Part shown: piece after piece, positions 1 to 12,441 of the stretch
Layout of the letters: each line of letters starts with the position of its first letter
How positions within the stretch are numbered: position 1 is the stretch's first letter
From: Hedera helix
Taxonomy: Eukaryota; Streptophyta; Magnoliopsida; Apiales; Araliaceae
Assembly: GCA_947179155.2 (NCBI GenBank)
Contig: OX359275.1
Span: 40,905,898 to 40,969,897, forward strand
Direction of reading: 5' to 3'
Length of the DNA: 64,000 bases
Notes under the pieces: model-generated
Told to the model about the DNA's origin: nothing
Seen by the model: only the letters and a program-made list of their open reading frames with translations
Database searches by the model: none
Translations under genes and position numbers: made by a program

Positions 1-35
1 TTATTAGTTTCCCAATCATTGAGCTGCCTTGAACC

Positions 36-59
36 ATGAAAAACTTGCTAGCTACTTAG
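36..59 (+). promoter_or_regulatory. Possible upstream ORF in the ANT leader
   Basis: An ATG at 36 opens an 8-codon frame (seven residues, then TAG at 57-59) that is out of frame with the ANT start at 110. If the transcript begins upstream of 36, this would be a short uORF that could lower translation of ANT. The window starts too close to the gene to show where transcription begins, so this is a candidate only. Confidence 0.3.
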
Positions 60-109
60 AAAATCTGTCTGTGTTGTGTGAAAAAAAAGGGTTGATCCAT
101 TGTGAGAAA

Positions 110-3100
110 ATGAAGTCCATGGGTAATAATGATACAAATAACAGCAAAAACAGTAACAACTGGCTGGAATTCTCTCTTTCCCCTGATCCTTTAAACCCTC
201 CTCAGCATTCTTCCTCTAGTTCAGTAGTCCCAACAAGCTCAAGCTGCACCTCTTTTAATCTCCCTTCTCATTTCAACTACTCTGGCATTTACTGTGATAT
301 TGGGGGTGAAAATGGTGGCAGCCTCTACTCTCCTTTGTCTGTGATGCCACTGAAGTCTGATGGCTCACTCTGCATAATGGAAGCTATGACCAGCTCTCAA
401 CCACTAGGTTAGCTTTTGCTACTTAACAATTTAGTTTTGTTTATGTGCTTTAGAAATTACAATACTTGGACCACTTTCTTATTAACTATTTATTTACCTT
501 TGAATTAAGGAATGGTAAGTTCAACCCCAAAACTGGAGGACTTCTTTGGTGGTTCAACAATGGGGACCCATCCCTTTGAGAGCAATGACAGAGGAGTAGC
601 TATGGCTCTGAGCTTGGACAGCATGTACTATCACCATAACCAAGAGCAGAATGATACTAACAACAGTCAAGATCTCCTAAACCATCTCCAAGAAAACTCT
701 AGGCAGCAGATTCAGGTACAAAATTACCCAGATTACTCAGCATTTAGAGGGCATGAGTTATACCAGTTGCCACAAGGGGAGAGTAATCTTCAACTCTCAA
801 CAATGGCAGAAGAAGATGAAATCTCTGGCATGAAGAACTGGGTTTCAAGGAACTACCCAAGTAGTCATAGTGTTAATGGGGGAGAATCTGTTTCTATTAA
901 TTGTTCAATGGGGTATAGGAATTTACAATCTCTGAGCTTGTCCATGAGTCCTGGTTCTCATTCAAGCAGCTGTGCTACTCGTTCACAGCAAATCTCACCT
1001 TCAGTGGCAGAGTGTTTGGTCATGGATACAAAGAAAAGAGGATCTGAAAAGGTGGATCAGAAGCAGATTGTTCATAGGAAGTCCATAGATACATTTGGCC
1101 AGAGGACCTCGCAGTATAGAGGTGTTACAAGGTTTATTCTTTACCTGTTGCTTTCTTCTCTAGTCTTCTTTTTCTTATTATTTTGTCATTGTCAACTATA
1201 AATTGCTCTTTTATTTGTTGAATAGTTGTTTTTCTACACATTATTGTGCTTCCTATTTTGTTGTTACATTGATTCCATCATAATGTTTGTATATTTCTTT
1301 TTTTGGACTAAAAAATAATATTTTCCTTGTTAAGTTTTATCAAATTTGTTTTACTATGCATCTACTAGTTTTTAAATAAATCTATATGTCCATCAGACAT
1401 AGATGGACTGGTAGATATGAAGCACATTTATGGGACAACAGTTGCAAGAAAGAAGAAGGCCAGAGCAGGAAAGGAAGGCAAGGTTAGTAACAAAAGCATG
1501 ATCTATCTACAATATTAGTTCTAGTTAGTGAATTTTTGTTATGATTTGCTCAATGCATCACTAATGATCCTACTTTTACCAATTTTTCACGGTCTTGGTT
1601 GCTGGGCCCATTCCATTGGGAAAAAAATATATCAGTGTACCTGGGTAAGCTCCATTTCTACAATTAATTTAAAGCAGATGATGAGCAGTCAGGATACTCA
1701 TTCCTTTTAACTTCAAATAAGTCATTTGCAATTTATTGGTCTTCTTAGGTGGTTATGACATGGAAGAGAAGGCTGCAAGAGCTTACGATTCAGCAGCACT
1801 CAAATATTGGGGACCTTCAACTCATATTAATTTTCCGGTAGTGCTACCTAACGGGGAAAAAATAATTTTCTGGGTGCTTTGATGCTATATGGATCCCATT
1901 AGTCTATTTTTCTCAAATAACTGAGATGCCACTGTTGATCTTACAGTTGGAAAATTATCATCAAGAACTGGAAGACATGAAGAATATGACTAGGCAGGAA
2001 TATGTTGCTCATTTGAGAAGGTTGATATTCACTTGTGTTTAAAGGATACGTAAACTCCATAGTAGAATAATGTTAACTCCATAGTAGAATAACCAAATTT
2101 CATTGATATCTTCCTTTTAACTTTGCAGGAAAAGCAGTGGCTTCTCTAGGGGAGCTTCCATGTATAGAGGAGTGACAAGGTCTTAATATTGTGCTTATTC
2201 CTACTTCTAAACTTTGTTACTTTTTTGTCGCTGAATTCTCCGTTTCTGCTTTGAACTTTAGCAGACATCATCAACATGGCCGATGGCAAGCTAGGATTGG
2301 CCGAGTGGCAGGAAACAAGGACCTTTATCTTGGGACATTTAGTAAGTTTTTTGAATCTTGAAGTTCTTGGTGAAAAAAAATTACTTTACATAATCTTCTC
2401 AAAATCAGCATCAGCCATTATTTTCTCCTTTCATAAATCTGTCGTCTATTTATGATTTTTGAATGTTGAAGTTAACACTGAAGTGCCAAATCATTCTTTT
2501 AAAATCATCTAGATATTAGTGTTAGTGCCGGGTGATCTTCAAAAAGGTTATTATAGGATCTTTCAGGGTCTAACATCTTTGAAATGAGTCTTTTATGCCA
2601 CTAGAGATAATAAGGCTGATCACAAGCCACTTTAAGATTGTGCAGCAAGACTGCACTTTTACCAGTCAAGGCTGTTTTCTTAAAGGGATCTTCTTCCTCT
2701 TATCCTTGGTCCAATACTAAATTTGGGAATGTATGTTTTTGCCTCTAATACATTATATGACTAACCTGTTCCCAGTTCTCATTAAAATGATTTTATAATG
2801 ATGAACTAAACTTCCCGGTTTTGCTAAATTACTACTTTAGGCACCCAAGAGGAAGCTGCTGAGGCCTACGATGTAGCAGCAATCAAGTTTCGTGGGACAA
2901 ATGCTGTAACAAACTTTGATATATCGAAGTATGATGTGGAACGTATCATGGCAAGCAATACCCTTCTAGCTGGGGAAATGGCAAGGCGAAACAAGGAGGC
3001 TATTACCCCTGATGAGATCTCTAATCACAGCCCTTTTAGTCATAACCATAATGGCGAATCCGGTGTCCCAAAGGAGAACAATAGGGGTGAATCTGACTGG

Positions 3101-3481
3101 AAAATGGGAATCTATCAGTCATCTCAGCCCGATAAAAGACCAGCTGCTGCTGCTGAAGATTTCAGGACCCCATCTTTCTCAGTGGCCCGACATCATGATT
3201 TGTTTGGGATTGGGATTGGAATTGGAATTGATTCCGTGAGCTCAGTTCAGCAAGAGGCAGATGAATCTGCAAAATTGGGTACCACTTCTTCACTGGTGAC
3301 TAGCTTGAGCAGCTCAAGGCAAGGCAGCCCTGATAAAAACAATACCCTTCCAATGCTTTTCGGAATGCCGCCTTCGGCAACCAAGTTTCTGAGTAGTTCC
3401 ACAGATACTGGTAGTTCTTGGATCTCAACAGCCCAGCTGGGGCCTCATGTGCCTGTTTTTGCTGCATGGACAGATGCATGA
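110..3481 (+). CDS. ANT: AINTEGUMENTA (ANT) AP2-type transcription factor
   Basis: Nuclear DNA-binding protein of the euANT/AIL family, known to promote organ initiation and growth. Proposed exons: 110-407, 510-1131, 1397-1482, 1636-1644, 1749-1837, 1947-2020, 2129-2179, 2265-2341, 2841-3481; together 1947 nt, 648 aa, all with GT-AG borders and continuous frame. ANT marks are seen in the N-terminal half (SVMPLKSDGSLCIMEA, KLEDFFG, ALSLDS, SLSLSMSPGS), just before the first AP2 repeat (QKQIVHRKSIDTFGQRTS) and at the C-terminus (VFAAWTDA; Arabidopsis ends similarly). Two AP2 repeats follow: R1 from about residue 303 (YRGVTRHRWTGRYEAHLW) and R2 from about 405 (YRGVTRHHQHGRWQARIG), joined by a conserved linker (DMKNMTRQEYVAHLRR). 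The protein is longer than the 555-aa Arabidopsis protein. The start at 110 is the first in-frame ATG; the frame is open upstream but without ATG. Oddities: an extra Glu in R1 and Ser for the usual Leu in ARAYDxAALKYWG. Confidence 0.95.
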
Positions 3482-5496
3482 TACGTAGTTAATTGGATGG
3501 TTTATTCTGAATTGAGCGGCTTAACAAAGAATTTTGGGGTGGGTGGGACCTTAAAATTGCTCGTCAACAAGGTTTCCAAATTTTCAAACTCAAATTCTTT
3601 TTATGTAGTATTAGTAATTATGAAGATCTTGAAAGAATTGGTGGACGGAAGCTATAAAGCCTATGATGATTGACCATGTTTTGAAATTTTTCCTTTTAAT
3701 TAATCAGTACTACTAGTTCACTTCCCTATTTAAAATTAACTTTTGCTTTTATTCGTCCTTTAAGAACAGAAACCAGCTCAATGTTTTCCAGTAATGCAAA
3801 TATGGTCTTTACTGGTAGCCTTTGACCACAAGTGTATCTGTTGTATCTCTTATCTTTTTCTTTTCTGGGGTATATATGATCATCATCATTACCATATTTC
3901 TTTCCTCCAAAGGTGATGGACATTCCATCCCTATCATCTATAGTATTAATAAATTAATCTATGCCCAGTCAGCCTTGAGGGAGTATAGAAAATGCTGTTG
4001 TAGGTAGGTGAATCCAAAAAAGTAAAATTTCGTATTGAATTTTTTTTCTTGATATTTCTAGCACAACTATCAATATTTAATTATTTATAGTGCGACATAC
4101 ACTTTACGAAGTACAATGTACAACTTTTGTATTATATCAATAAATTAATTTGCGAGCCATAATGTAATTAGGAGACTATTGTTTTTACATATATTTTTAC
4201 ACAAATCTTTCACATAAAAAGGAAATTTATTTTACTTTTATACGGGAGAAATCTCTTCTGTTAATGTTTATTTGAAGTTTTATATATATATATATATATA
4301 TATAGTGAAAGGCTAAAAGATTGACTACGGTTGTGTCATTTCACCAAATTTGCAATCGGATTTATCATCAACTAAATTTAAAGTTAAGGATCATGTGGCA
4401 TGATTTATATAGTTTTGCTTGAGCTGTAAAACATAACTAAAAGACAACTAGCGTGTGTGTCTCTGTTGAAAATATTACGTAATTCCAATGATTATGTCGT
4501 TGGAAAGTTTTACAATTATTTGGTGCGATGTAAAACACTAACTTCTAATCACTCGTAGGGGTTTGATGGAAAATTTGCTTGGCTATTACGGACTATATGA
4601 TTTCTCCATTATTCAGCGCGTCTTTTCATGACATTCAAGATGAAGTTTTACACAGAGCCTTCCTTGCCAGCTACCCGCCGGGCAGAGGCGCACTTCCACT
4701 GAACAGAAATTTTATTTTTCTAATAAAGGTTCCCACACTTTTTGTTGCTAGTGTCATGTCCAATGTCTCAATTTCGCCGTCATAATTTAATTAAGTAATT
4801 AAAATTTATTACTTTAAGGGTAAAAATAAAATAAAATAAAATAATAGATTTTTAATGTTTATAAATTTTATAAATAATTTTTTTTTTTTTTAATAGAACA
4901 GACGAGGTATATTATGACCCGCGATCTCCTTGTATTGTTTATTGTTACAAAAAATAAGTTAACTGAGATTAATTCTCATTAAAAACTGTTCTTCTTTAAC
5001 AATCGTAACAGAAAAAATGAGACTTTTTTAAAAGGTGACAGCTTAATTGCTTACCACACTAAAATAATTAGAACGACGTTGAGCTTAAATATGGTCTGGC
5101 CATATATTTCATGAGAGGACCGGCAGCAAGTTTGATTATAGGGACCAAACAACTTCAAAGGAGGGCACAATAACTTTTAGATGACCTTAAATGGGCTGGC
5201 TCATAGTCGCCCATAACAATGATTGTTAACAAGGAAAAGAAAATCCATGAAATGAAACTCATTGGTAATTTAAGTTCTCCAAGGGTCCATTTCCACAACC
5301 TGGGACCTGTTCTAGAAATTTGTAAGAAAATAATATGCAGTAGGGCCATCAAATGAGTGAAAGGATGTATGGTTGCAGACTTGCACAGAATATGAAGCCC
5401 AAAAGGCTATGCTTGGGCCGCATGTCATGAGTTGAGACTTCTGCAAAAACGACACTATATTTAAATACGTGCAAAAATATGTCTTAAAAACTATTA
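3482..5496. other. Intergenic, 3' flank of ANT
   Basis: AT-rich sequence after the ANT stop. It should hold the ANT 3' UTR and terminator, but no clear border can be called. A TA microsatellite lies at about 4280-4304 and an oligo-A/T stretch at about 4875-4890. The open frames here are short, lack recognisable motifs and show no codon structure. No gene seen. Confidence 0.6.
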
Positions 5497-5736
5497 CTCC
5501 CTTCGTTTTAAATTATAAGATCACTATTTATTTTTGAAAAGTTAATTTAAAATATTTTAAACTCAAAATTGACATGATTCATTTAAGTTTTCAAAATAAT
5601 AAATTTTATAACTAATATTACTTTTTAGATAATTCATAATATTCATAAATGTACTTACATAAATTAATTGAATTTATGTTAATTTTAAATTCAAAAATAT
5701 CTTAAATTAAATCTTATAATTTAAAACTGAGAAAGC
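5497..5736. mobile_element. Stowaway-like MITE
   Basis: A 240-bp AT-rich segment. The left end CTCCCTTCGTTTTAAATTAT and the reverse complement of the right end (GCTTTCTCAGTTTTAAATTA) agree over most of their length. The left end is the typical Stowaway start (CTCCCTCCGT) and is preceded by TA, the usual target duplication. There is no coding capacity; mobilisation would need a Tc1/mariner transposase elsewhere. Confidence 0.75.
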
Positions 5737-6764
5737 ATCATTTAAGACGTTTTGAGTTTGTAGTGTCTAAAAAAAGGAGTATTCAAGACAGTTCAGATTA
5801 AACAGCCTCAAATGTTAAGTATTAAATTCTATGCAAGCCGTTGAGGATTTTTGAGGAGCACTCTAGGTCTGTACTGTAGTGCAGAGTACATATACGTACC
5901 ATTAGGAGATACCAATATATAAGGCCGTGGGGAAGTGTAAATACTGCAACAATTTTAGTCATAATGGAATGTATCTTTTGTCTGATTATGTGATGAGGCC
6001 AGGACGAAAAAGTGAAGTAACAGGAGAGATAGATAGGGCATGCATGATGATTATAATACAGTTATCAAGGTTACAATGAATATTTTTCTCATCGGAGAAT
6101 CTGTGTTGCCTAGTTCTATTCCTCTTATTTGCCAAGGATTGTTGTTTGGTTTTTTTGGTTGAAGAAACTGGACTGACCCGCTAATTTAGACTCATCAATG
6201 GCCAATGAAGTTCTCTCCCCCATCAAAATATTGAATGAAATGGTGATAACAACTTAAGATGTAAGAGTTAGCGTCTCTCATAATGTGATGAGAGAAGAAA
6301 ATAGGGTTACACGGTTGTTATAAAGTGCAAGATTGTTGTAAGTTATAACAGTTGTATTGAATATTTTTTTAAAAGGAAAAATAACATATAAAATACAGAC
6401 TTAAAACAAAGTCAATTAATTTAAATATATAGGTAGTCTATCTTAGTAACTGCACCATCTGCTTGAATAAACTACAAAACAATATTTATACAAAATTAAG
6501 GACTTTACAAGATATTCATATTCCACTAATCAGTAACAGCACCAATGTGTAAACTAAAAGTACAAATTAAGTAGTAGTAATAATTTGGTTGGCAGAAGGC
6601 AAAAACCAAAAAGAACAAAAAAAAATAAAGATTTGGTATCTTAGGGGGACCTTCAATGTCTGCAATGACAACTACCTACCGTAATGTGGATGCCATCCCA
6701 TCCCATCCCATCCTTTATAGCCAATTCCTTCTAGTAGCAGTATATATATATATATATGGGTCCG
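5737..6764. other. Intergenic, no gene seen
   Basis: AT-rich sequence between two MITEs. A short run of CATCC units (about 6692-6713) and a TA tract (about 6741-6757) are the only structured parts. No plausible coding frame or RNA gene was recognised. Confidence 0.5.
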
Positions 6765-6983
6765 CTTAATGTGTGCTCTAAGGGCACACACTAAGCGCGA
6801 AAAACAAGAGATAGGACCCGCTAAAAATTATTTTTTTATATAGTTGCACTGAATTCAATACATGGGGTCCACTAGTATATTATTTTTTTATACATTGAAT
6901 TCAGTGCGCCTACATAAACAAATAATATTATACATCGTTTTCCGCGCTTAGTGTGTGCCCTAACCCTAAGGGCACACATTAAG
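6765..6983. mobile_element. Foldback MITE with nested inverted repeats
   Basis: The left arm starts CTTAATGTGTGC and reaches CTAAGCGCG. The right arm is its reverse complement (CGCGCTTAGTGTGTGC... to GCACACATTAAG), with a few extra bases. A second inverted pair lies inside (GCACTGAATTCAAT against ATTGAATTCAGTGC), so nearly the whole 219 bp can fold on itself. TA dinucleotide tracts flank both sides, so the target duplication (perhaps TA) cannot be defined. Superfamily not assigned. Confidence 0.75.
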
Positions 6984-9126
6984 AAAATCCTATATATATA
7001 TATATAACTTTATTCTGGAAAGTTGTTAAATTAATGTGTCAGTTTCGCTTGTAAGTGCCGTCCGTCCAAACCGTCCCTGGAAAAAGGTTTTGTCCGGTAC
7101 AAATCCAAACAAAATCCACTTCAAACATACAGTTTGATTTTGATATCGATAGGTTGCTAAATTGTGCCACCCGTTGACATAAACTGGGCCCATTAATTGA
7201 ATAAGCACCCCGTAAACGTACATAGTGTTTGTGGGACAATATCACTAGTCTTCACAAATATAAACATACAACATTTAAATATTATATTTATTTATATTAT
7301 AAAAAAATAAAATATGACATTAACATTTACGTTATATTTTACTTTTTAATATTATAAATATATATAATACTTAATTATTATGTGTGTAAGTCTTAAGCCC
7401 TTGCAACCCTAACTAATTAGTCAATATAAATAGCCAGCAAATTAAAGTTGAAGTTGAAACCGGTAGTTAGAGTTTTTTTTTTAACAGTCCAAGAATGGAC
7501 TAAAAACATATTAAGCTTGCAAATCATGAAGCATAAAAGAAAGAATTAGAAAGATGAACTTCTTCCGTCAAGTACAAAGGAACTGACAACTTAGAAGAAT
7601 GAGCTAAGCTACCTAATTCATGAGCGACAACAAGGAAATAGAGTCTTGATATAAGTAAAGTGTGGCTGCATTATGGAAAAAAGGAAAGAAAAAGAAAACA
7701 TAAAATAATCCATTCATTGTTTCCCACACCAAAAAATAGAGCATGCACAAATATAAGGTAGCATTCAACTAAGTGAAGCATTACGTACACTGTCTCTACT
7801 CGTTGAAGACCATTGAACATCTGTCATAATCATCATTCTCTCACTCACCGTCAATAGAGATTACTTCATGATTTTGGGTAAATAAATAATATATTTCTTT
7901 TTTCTTACATATTTATAAAATTCGCCTACGATAAAAACTCATAAATATGTAAAAAAAAATATATATATATTATTTACTTACTCAAGAAATACAAAATAAT
8001 TTTTTCGCTATCACACACAAATGTGTATAAATATATATAAAACATAAAACATATATTCATGTAATAATAATAATCTTGTGGAGCATATACCCATATAATG
8101 CGACGAAGTGACAAAATCTGAACTAAGATGCTGTTGACTAATGAAATAAATTATCATTCGTTTAAATTGAATGAATAAAAGTAAAAAAAAAATAATTTAT
8201 TCTTATAAAATAAAATAAAATTTGTATTTATTTATTTTATTAGAATAAAATAAATTATTTTTATTTTTTTTAAATTTATAAATTTTATTCATTAAAGAAA
8301 AATATGAAATGAATCATTTCACTCTTTACTTCATTTCTTTAGTTATTTCATTTTTTCAACGATGCAGGTTTAAGTTCAGGACCTCACTCATTTTGTCACC
8401 GCCACCGTGGATTTATACGCTTTCCATTTTAAAATATAATATCAATCTTAATTTTTTGAAGTTATAATATATTTTCTAAAGTTAAATCTATAACATTAAA
8501 TTTAAATTTAAAAATACCTTATAGACTTCAAAAATTCAAACTTAGAATTTATATTGCAGAACAGATAAAATAAATGAGGTTGTTCATTGTGGATCCCCTA
8601 CCCTGTGAGCGCCCAACAGAGAAGAGAAATAAGATCCGGCCTCGACTCAAATCCGACCCCCAACAGGCAGCAGTATGTTGGTTGGTTTGTAGGCACTCAC
8701 GCGTGTTGGGACATCCGTCACCTACAAGGCCCCAAAGGCACCTAACGCATTAAGGAGCTAATTCATGTCCAACCTACTGGATAATTTTAACCAGCCTAAA
8801 AGGAAAACCAGAGAGCTTCAACCTGGTTCAGCTAGGACGAGATCTAGTTGCATGTAGGCCAGTTAGTTTGATGAAATTCTCAAGATTTTACGCATAATAT
8901 TTATCCACTTATTTAATATTTGTTGAATTTCACCAAATGATAACTACCCTCAAGTTTATTTAAGTTTATACGTGTGCGTTTAAGATAAATCACACTAGTA
9001 TTAAATAGCTGTGGCCTATGGGAGTACATTTTCAGAAAGGACAGGTCCATTCAAAATATTAATACTTGGTAAAATCTGTAGCATATACGTGCGTGTGTAT
9101 ATATATAAATATAGAGAGAGGAAAAA
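6984..9126. other. Intergenic, no gene seen
   Basis: Mostly AT-rich sequence. A less AT-rich island at about 8590-8840 has no frame or motif that I recognise. Short frames around 7026-7245 on the minus strand have no family features. Confidence 0.5.
8160..8297. repeat. AT-rich foldback repeat
   Basis: The left arm (GAATGAATAAAAGT, then A-rich, AATAATTTATTCTTATAAAA) pairs with a right arm whose reverse complement reads TTAATGAATAAAATTTATAA and then ATAATTTATTTTATTCTAAT. This is a degenerate inverted repeat, possibly an old hAT-type MITE. The low sequence complexity lowers confidence. Confidence 0.45.
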
Positions 9127-9246
9127 TTATGGTAAATAGTATGTTTCTCTCTCGCATGAGTGTGGGCTCTACACGCGGTGGGACCCGTACTACAACGCGT
9201 GGAGTCCATCTTTATGTGAGAAGGAGACATACTATTCATCCATGTC
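9127..9246. mobile_element. Hairpin MITE, about 120 bp
   Basis: The arm GGTAAATAGTATGTTTCTCT pairs with the reverse complement of the right arm (GGATGAATAGTATGTCTCCT). Pairing continues through ...CTCTACACGCG against CGCGTGGAGTC. The result is a stem of roughly 50 bp with a short GC-rich loop, denser in G+C than its surroundings. It is a miniature foldback element, and transcripts through it could form a small-RNA-like hairpin (inference). Confidence 0.7.
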
Positions 9247-10086
9247 CTAAGGATATAGAATAATTACTCGAGAGAGAGAGAGAGAGAGAATTTTCAACTA
9301 CTAAATGAAGCTATTCTTTGAGCAAATAAACCTTGATGTGCAAGGACAAGTTTGTCAACTTAAAGAGTATTAAGGTTTGACAGCGTAACTTTAAAAAGGA
9401 CCAAGAAAGTGAGATTTAAATAAAATTGGATAATTTGGTCAAATTCCACCGGCAACGCGTTCTATAATTGCCGAACTTAATACCAACTGAAAAAAGGATT
9501 GTATAATGCTAATTAATCTTACTTTTCATATATCTACGCATGCTCAAAGCCGGCAGGCAGTATCATAAAAGTTTTGCGTGGTGTAGCAAACCATACTTTT
9601 TGGTGCCAACCAAGTAATTTTCTCTATTATACTCCTACTTACCTAGTGCTTTGCGCATGACTTACTTTACAAAATTCACTGTTTCGGTCTTTTCATGAAA
9701 GAAATTTCTGGTAGTATTCTTCCCCCAAACTTTAATACTTTTTCTATTTTACAAAATTTAATAATTGCAAGTATATTTTTTCATATTCATCTTTAAATAT
9801 AATCAACGTTTAGTTTAATAATAGTAGTGACATGTTAGTCAAATTTTATTCTATCTAATTATATTTATACAAAAATTATCTAATTACTTAACATCTTTTA
9901 TGCACAAGTATGTGTCGTGTTCGGATTACACAAATATTGTTTTACATTTATTCCTAGGCACGTAATAACTGGAGAAATTATTTACTACTCCATTCATTAC
10001 TAAGGAACCCAGAGGACAGGAGAAAGAAAAAAAAAAGAGAGAGTTTAACTTCTTCTTTTTCTGATTAGGAGGAAATACATATCTAC

Positions 10087-10126
<40 letters not shown>

Positions 10127-11448
10127 TTTGAATTTGAAAATAATAATAATTTACAGCTCTTACTTGATGTACTAATACATTTTTTTCTCCTTTATATAAT
10201 AAAAGACATAATTTTTATTATTAGTTACAAAACATAATTATCCAAAATATTGGATCAAGGAGTTCTTCCAAATTTTGATCCATGAAACTGAGCACGTATA
10301 TTCAATAATTCCGCATCAATTCAATTTCTAGCTATCGCTCCTCCTTAAGAAAAAATATGTGATAAAAAGTGATAATCTAGTGGTAATTTTTTTTTATTAT
10401 GCAAGATCACATGTTCAAACGCAGATTTTAATTAGTGCTTCAAAAATTAAATGTAATTTTTTCATAGTTTCCTCCTATTCCCCCTCTTAACTCATTTCTC
10501 AAGTTTCCCCTAAACTCCTAAGATTAAAATGTATCATAAATTTACTGTATTGTCAAAGATTAAAAGTAAGCTTTTCTTAATTTTTCCCTAGTCCCCTCCT
10601 AACCCTTTTCCCAAACCATTCCTAAATTCCTAGGATTGAAATATACTCTAAATTTATTATATTGTAATAATATAAGATTAAAAAAAATAAAAAAGAAGAA
10701 AAAATATGTTATCTAGTGTTTGTCTGCCAAAGTTGAAGGATAAGTTTATCTTATATTTTACCTAAGTTCTCCTAATTGTACTCATATACTAAATTTTTTA
10801 AAATTAACCTTTACATTTATGATATTTTTATGTATATACTTTTACTTAATTTATGTTATTTTTCTTCAAAATCGAAACTATATCTAAATATATGAAAGGA
10901 ATAGAGTAACACTCCCCGATGATTGACTTGATAATTAAAGAGATTTGCTATTTTTTTTATAATCTCTTAAATTCAAACCTAATTTATTGAGTTCGAACTT
11001 TAAATCTTGACTTTTGAGTTCGAATCTTAAAATTAACATCTACGGAAATTTTAATTTTTTTCTGAATATACTGTAAAAAGAATGAAAGTGCACCCTTAAA
11101 ATCGAGGAACCCAAAAATACGCTTTACCGTTTAATTAAAAAAATGAGAAATAGAGTAGCCATTGTACAAGTTCTATGGGCCATGGGGACACTTTTTGGTA
11201 AGTACTACAGTACTAGTACTCGCTAAAAATAGAGGAGAAGAAAAATACAAAGGCGTCCGATTATGTGTTGTCACTAACTCAGTATCGCACCCCGATATGT
11301 GCAGTCGTGCAGGTGATTGCTCCCCACATTTACTCTCTCATGAATATATACTCAAAACTTCTACTCTCATTTTCATCAAAACCCAAGTTAGTGCCCCCCT
11401 CTCCTTCCCGGCGCCTATTCGGCACCTATTTATAAATTGCTCAATTTA
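9247..11448. other. Intergenic with microsatellites
   Basis: It holds a GA tract at about 9271-9290, a GT tract at about 10094-10123 and AT-rich DNA. The 95-codon frame at 11162 starts in low-complexity sequence and resembles no protein that I know. No gene seen. Confidence 0.5.
10094..10123. repeat. (GT)n microsatellite
   Basis: About 15 uninterrupted GT units following a short ATAT tract. Confidence 0.9.
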
Positions 11449-11449
11449 A

Positions 11450-11820
11450 TTTATAAATAATTATATTAAAAAAATTATTTAAGAACGACTTTTTTTATTT
11501 ATAAGTTAAAAAAAATTAAAAAATAAATAATTTTTTGTTATTTAAAAATAATAATTTATAAGTTATTTTTTTAAATCAATCAACTATTATGAAATAACAT
11601 AAATACCCTCTTTTATTTTTCAAATGTTCCTCTTATTAATAGACATTTTAGTAATTTTTATATTTTATTTAACTTATAAATCATTATTAGCTTAACACAT
11701 TCACAATTATTACTTATAAATTTTGCCTTATAAATAAAAATGATACCAAACACTTTTACTTATAAATCTACTACATTTTTAACTTTAAGTCAAAAAAAAG
11801 TTATTTTAGAACGACCCCCA
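11450..11820. mobile_element. Possible hAT-type MITE, ends uncertain
   Basis: The right end, read on the minus strand, starts GGGGGTCGTTCTAAAATAAC. A related inverted motif (AAGAACGACTTTTTTTATTT) lies near the left side, and the interior is full of TTATAAGTTA/TAACTTATAA pairs. The ends and target duplication could not be fixed. Confidence 0.35.
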
Positions 11821-11848
11821 ATCTCTCTTTGTCCTGTCCTCCCAATTA

Positions 11849-12441
11849 GGGGTGAGGGAAAAATCGAATTGCTCTCAAAACAGCACTAAAAATCGCACAA
11901 ACCGTATTAATTAAAATTGCACCAACGGTTTCGGCGTATGTGGCAGTTTAAGTGGTTAAAAAATCGCAATTGCGATTTGAGTTTGGTTTCTGAGCAAAAC
12001 CGCAACTAAAAAATCGCACTGCACCATGCACTGTCAAAATGGAGCATATGAAAAAGTATTATTATAATGTATAAATATTTAAAATTATCTCAAATTGTAA
12101 TTATATCTGTTTAGAATTTTCATATGTAAAGATATATCATTATTCATACTTTTAAGTTCTATTTTACTTTTGGTTATATAAAATATTATAAATAAAATTG
12201 TGTATTATCAAAATAATATTTAATATTGTGTGATGCTAAATTATTAATTTAAATTGCATAAAATTTAATTATTTCAATTGATTTTTAAACCAAAATCACA
12301 CAAAATGAAACCGCAGTACTGCACAGTTCAAAACCGCATCAATTATAAATAATTTTATATATAATTTTTAATTTATTAAATTATACTTAAATAATTTTAT
12401 ACAAAATTTTAATTTCAAACAGCACCATAACCAGTCATACT
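11849..12441. mobile_element. Probable non-autonomous hAT-like element
   Basis: It begins GGGGTGAGGG and carries interspersed AAAATCGCA/AACCGCA motifs typical of plant hAT-like non-autonomous repeats. The flanks CCCAATTA (11841-11848) and CTCAATTG (12442-12449) match at 6 of 8 positions and could be an aged 8-bp target duplication. The terminal repeats are weak, so the ends are tentative. Confidence 0.45.

Noticed and set aside
1132..1201. Stop codon in the long frame of ANT exon 2, suggesting a truncated gene
   Set aside because: A GT donor at 1132 and the following exons restore the conserved AP2 sequence exactly; it is intron read-through.
11162..11449. 95-codon plus-strand frame
   Set aside because: No recognisable domain and it ends in the edge of a probable MITE.
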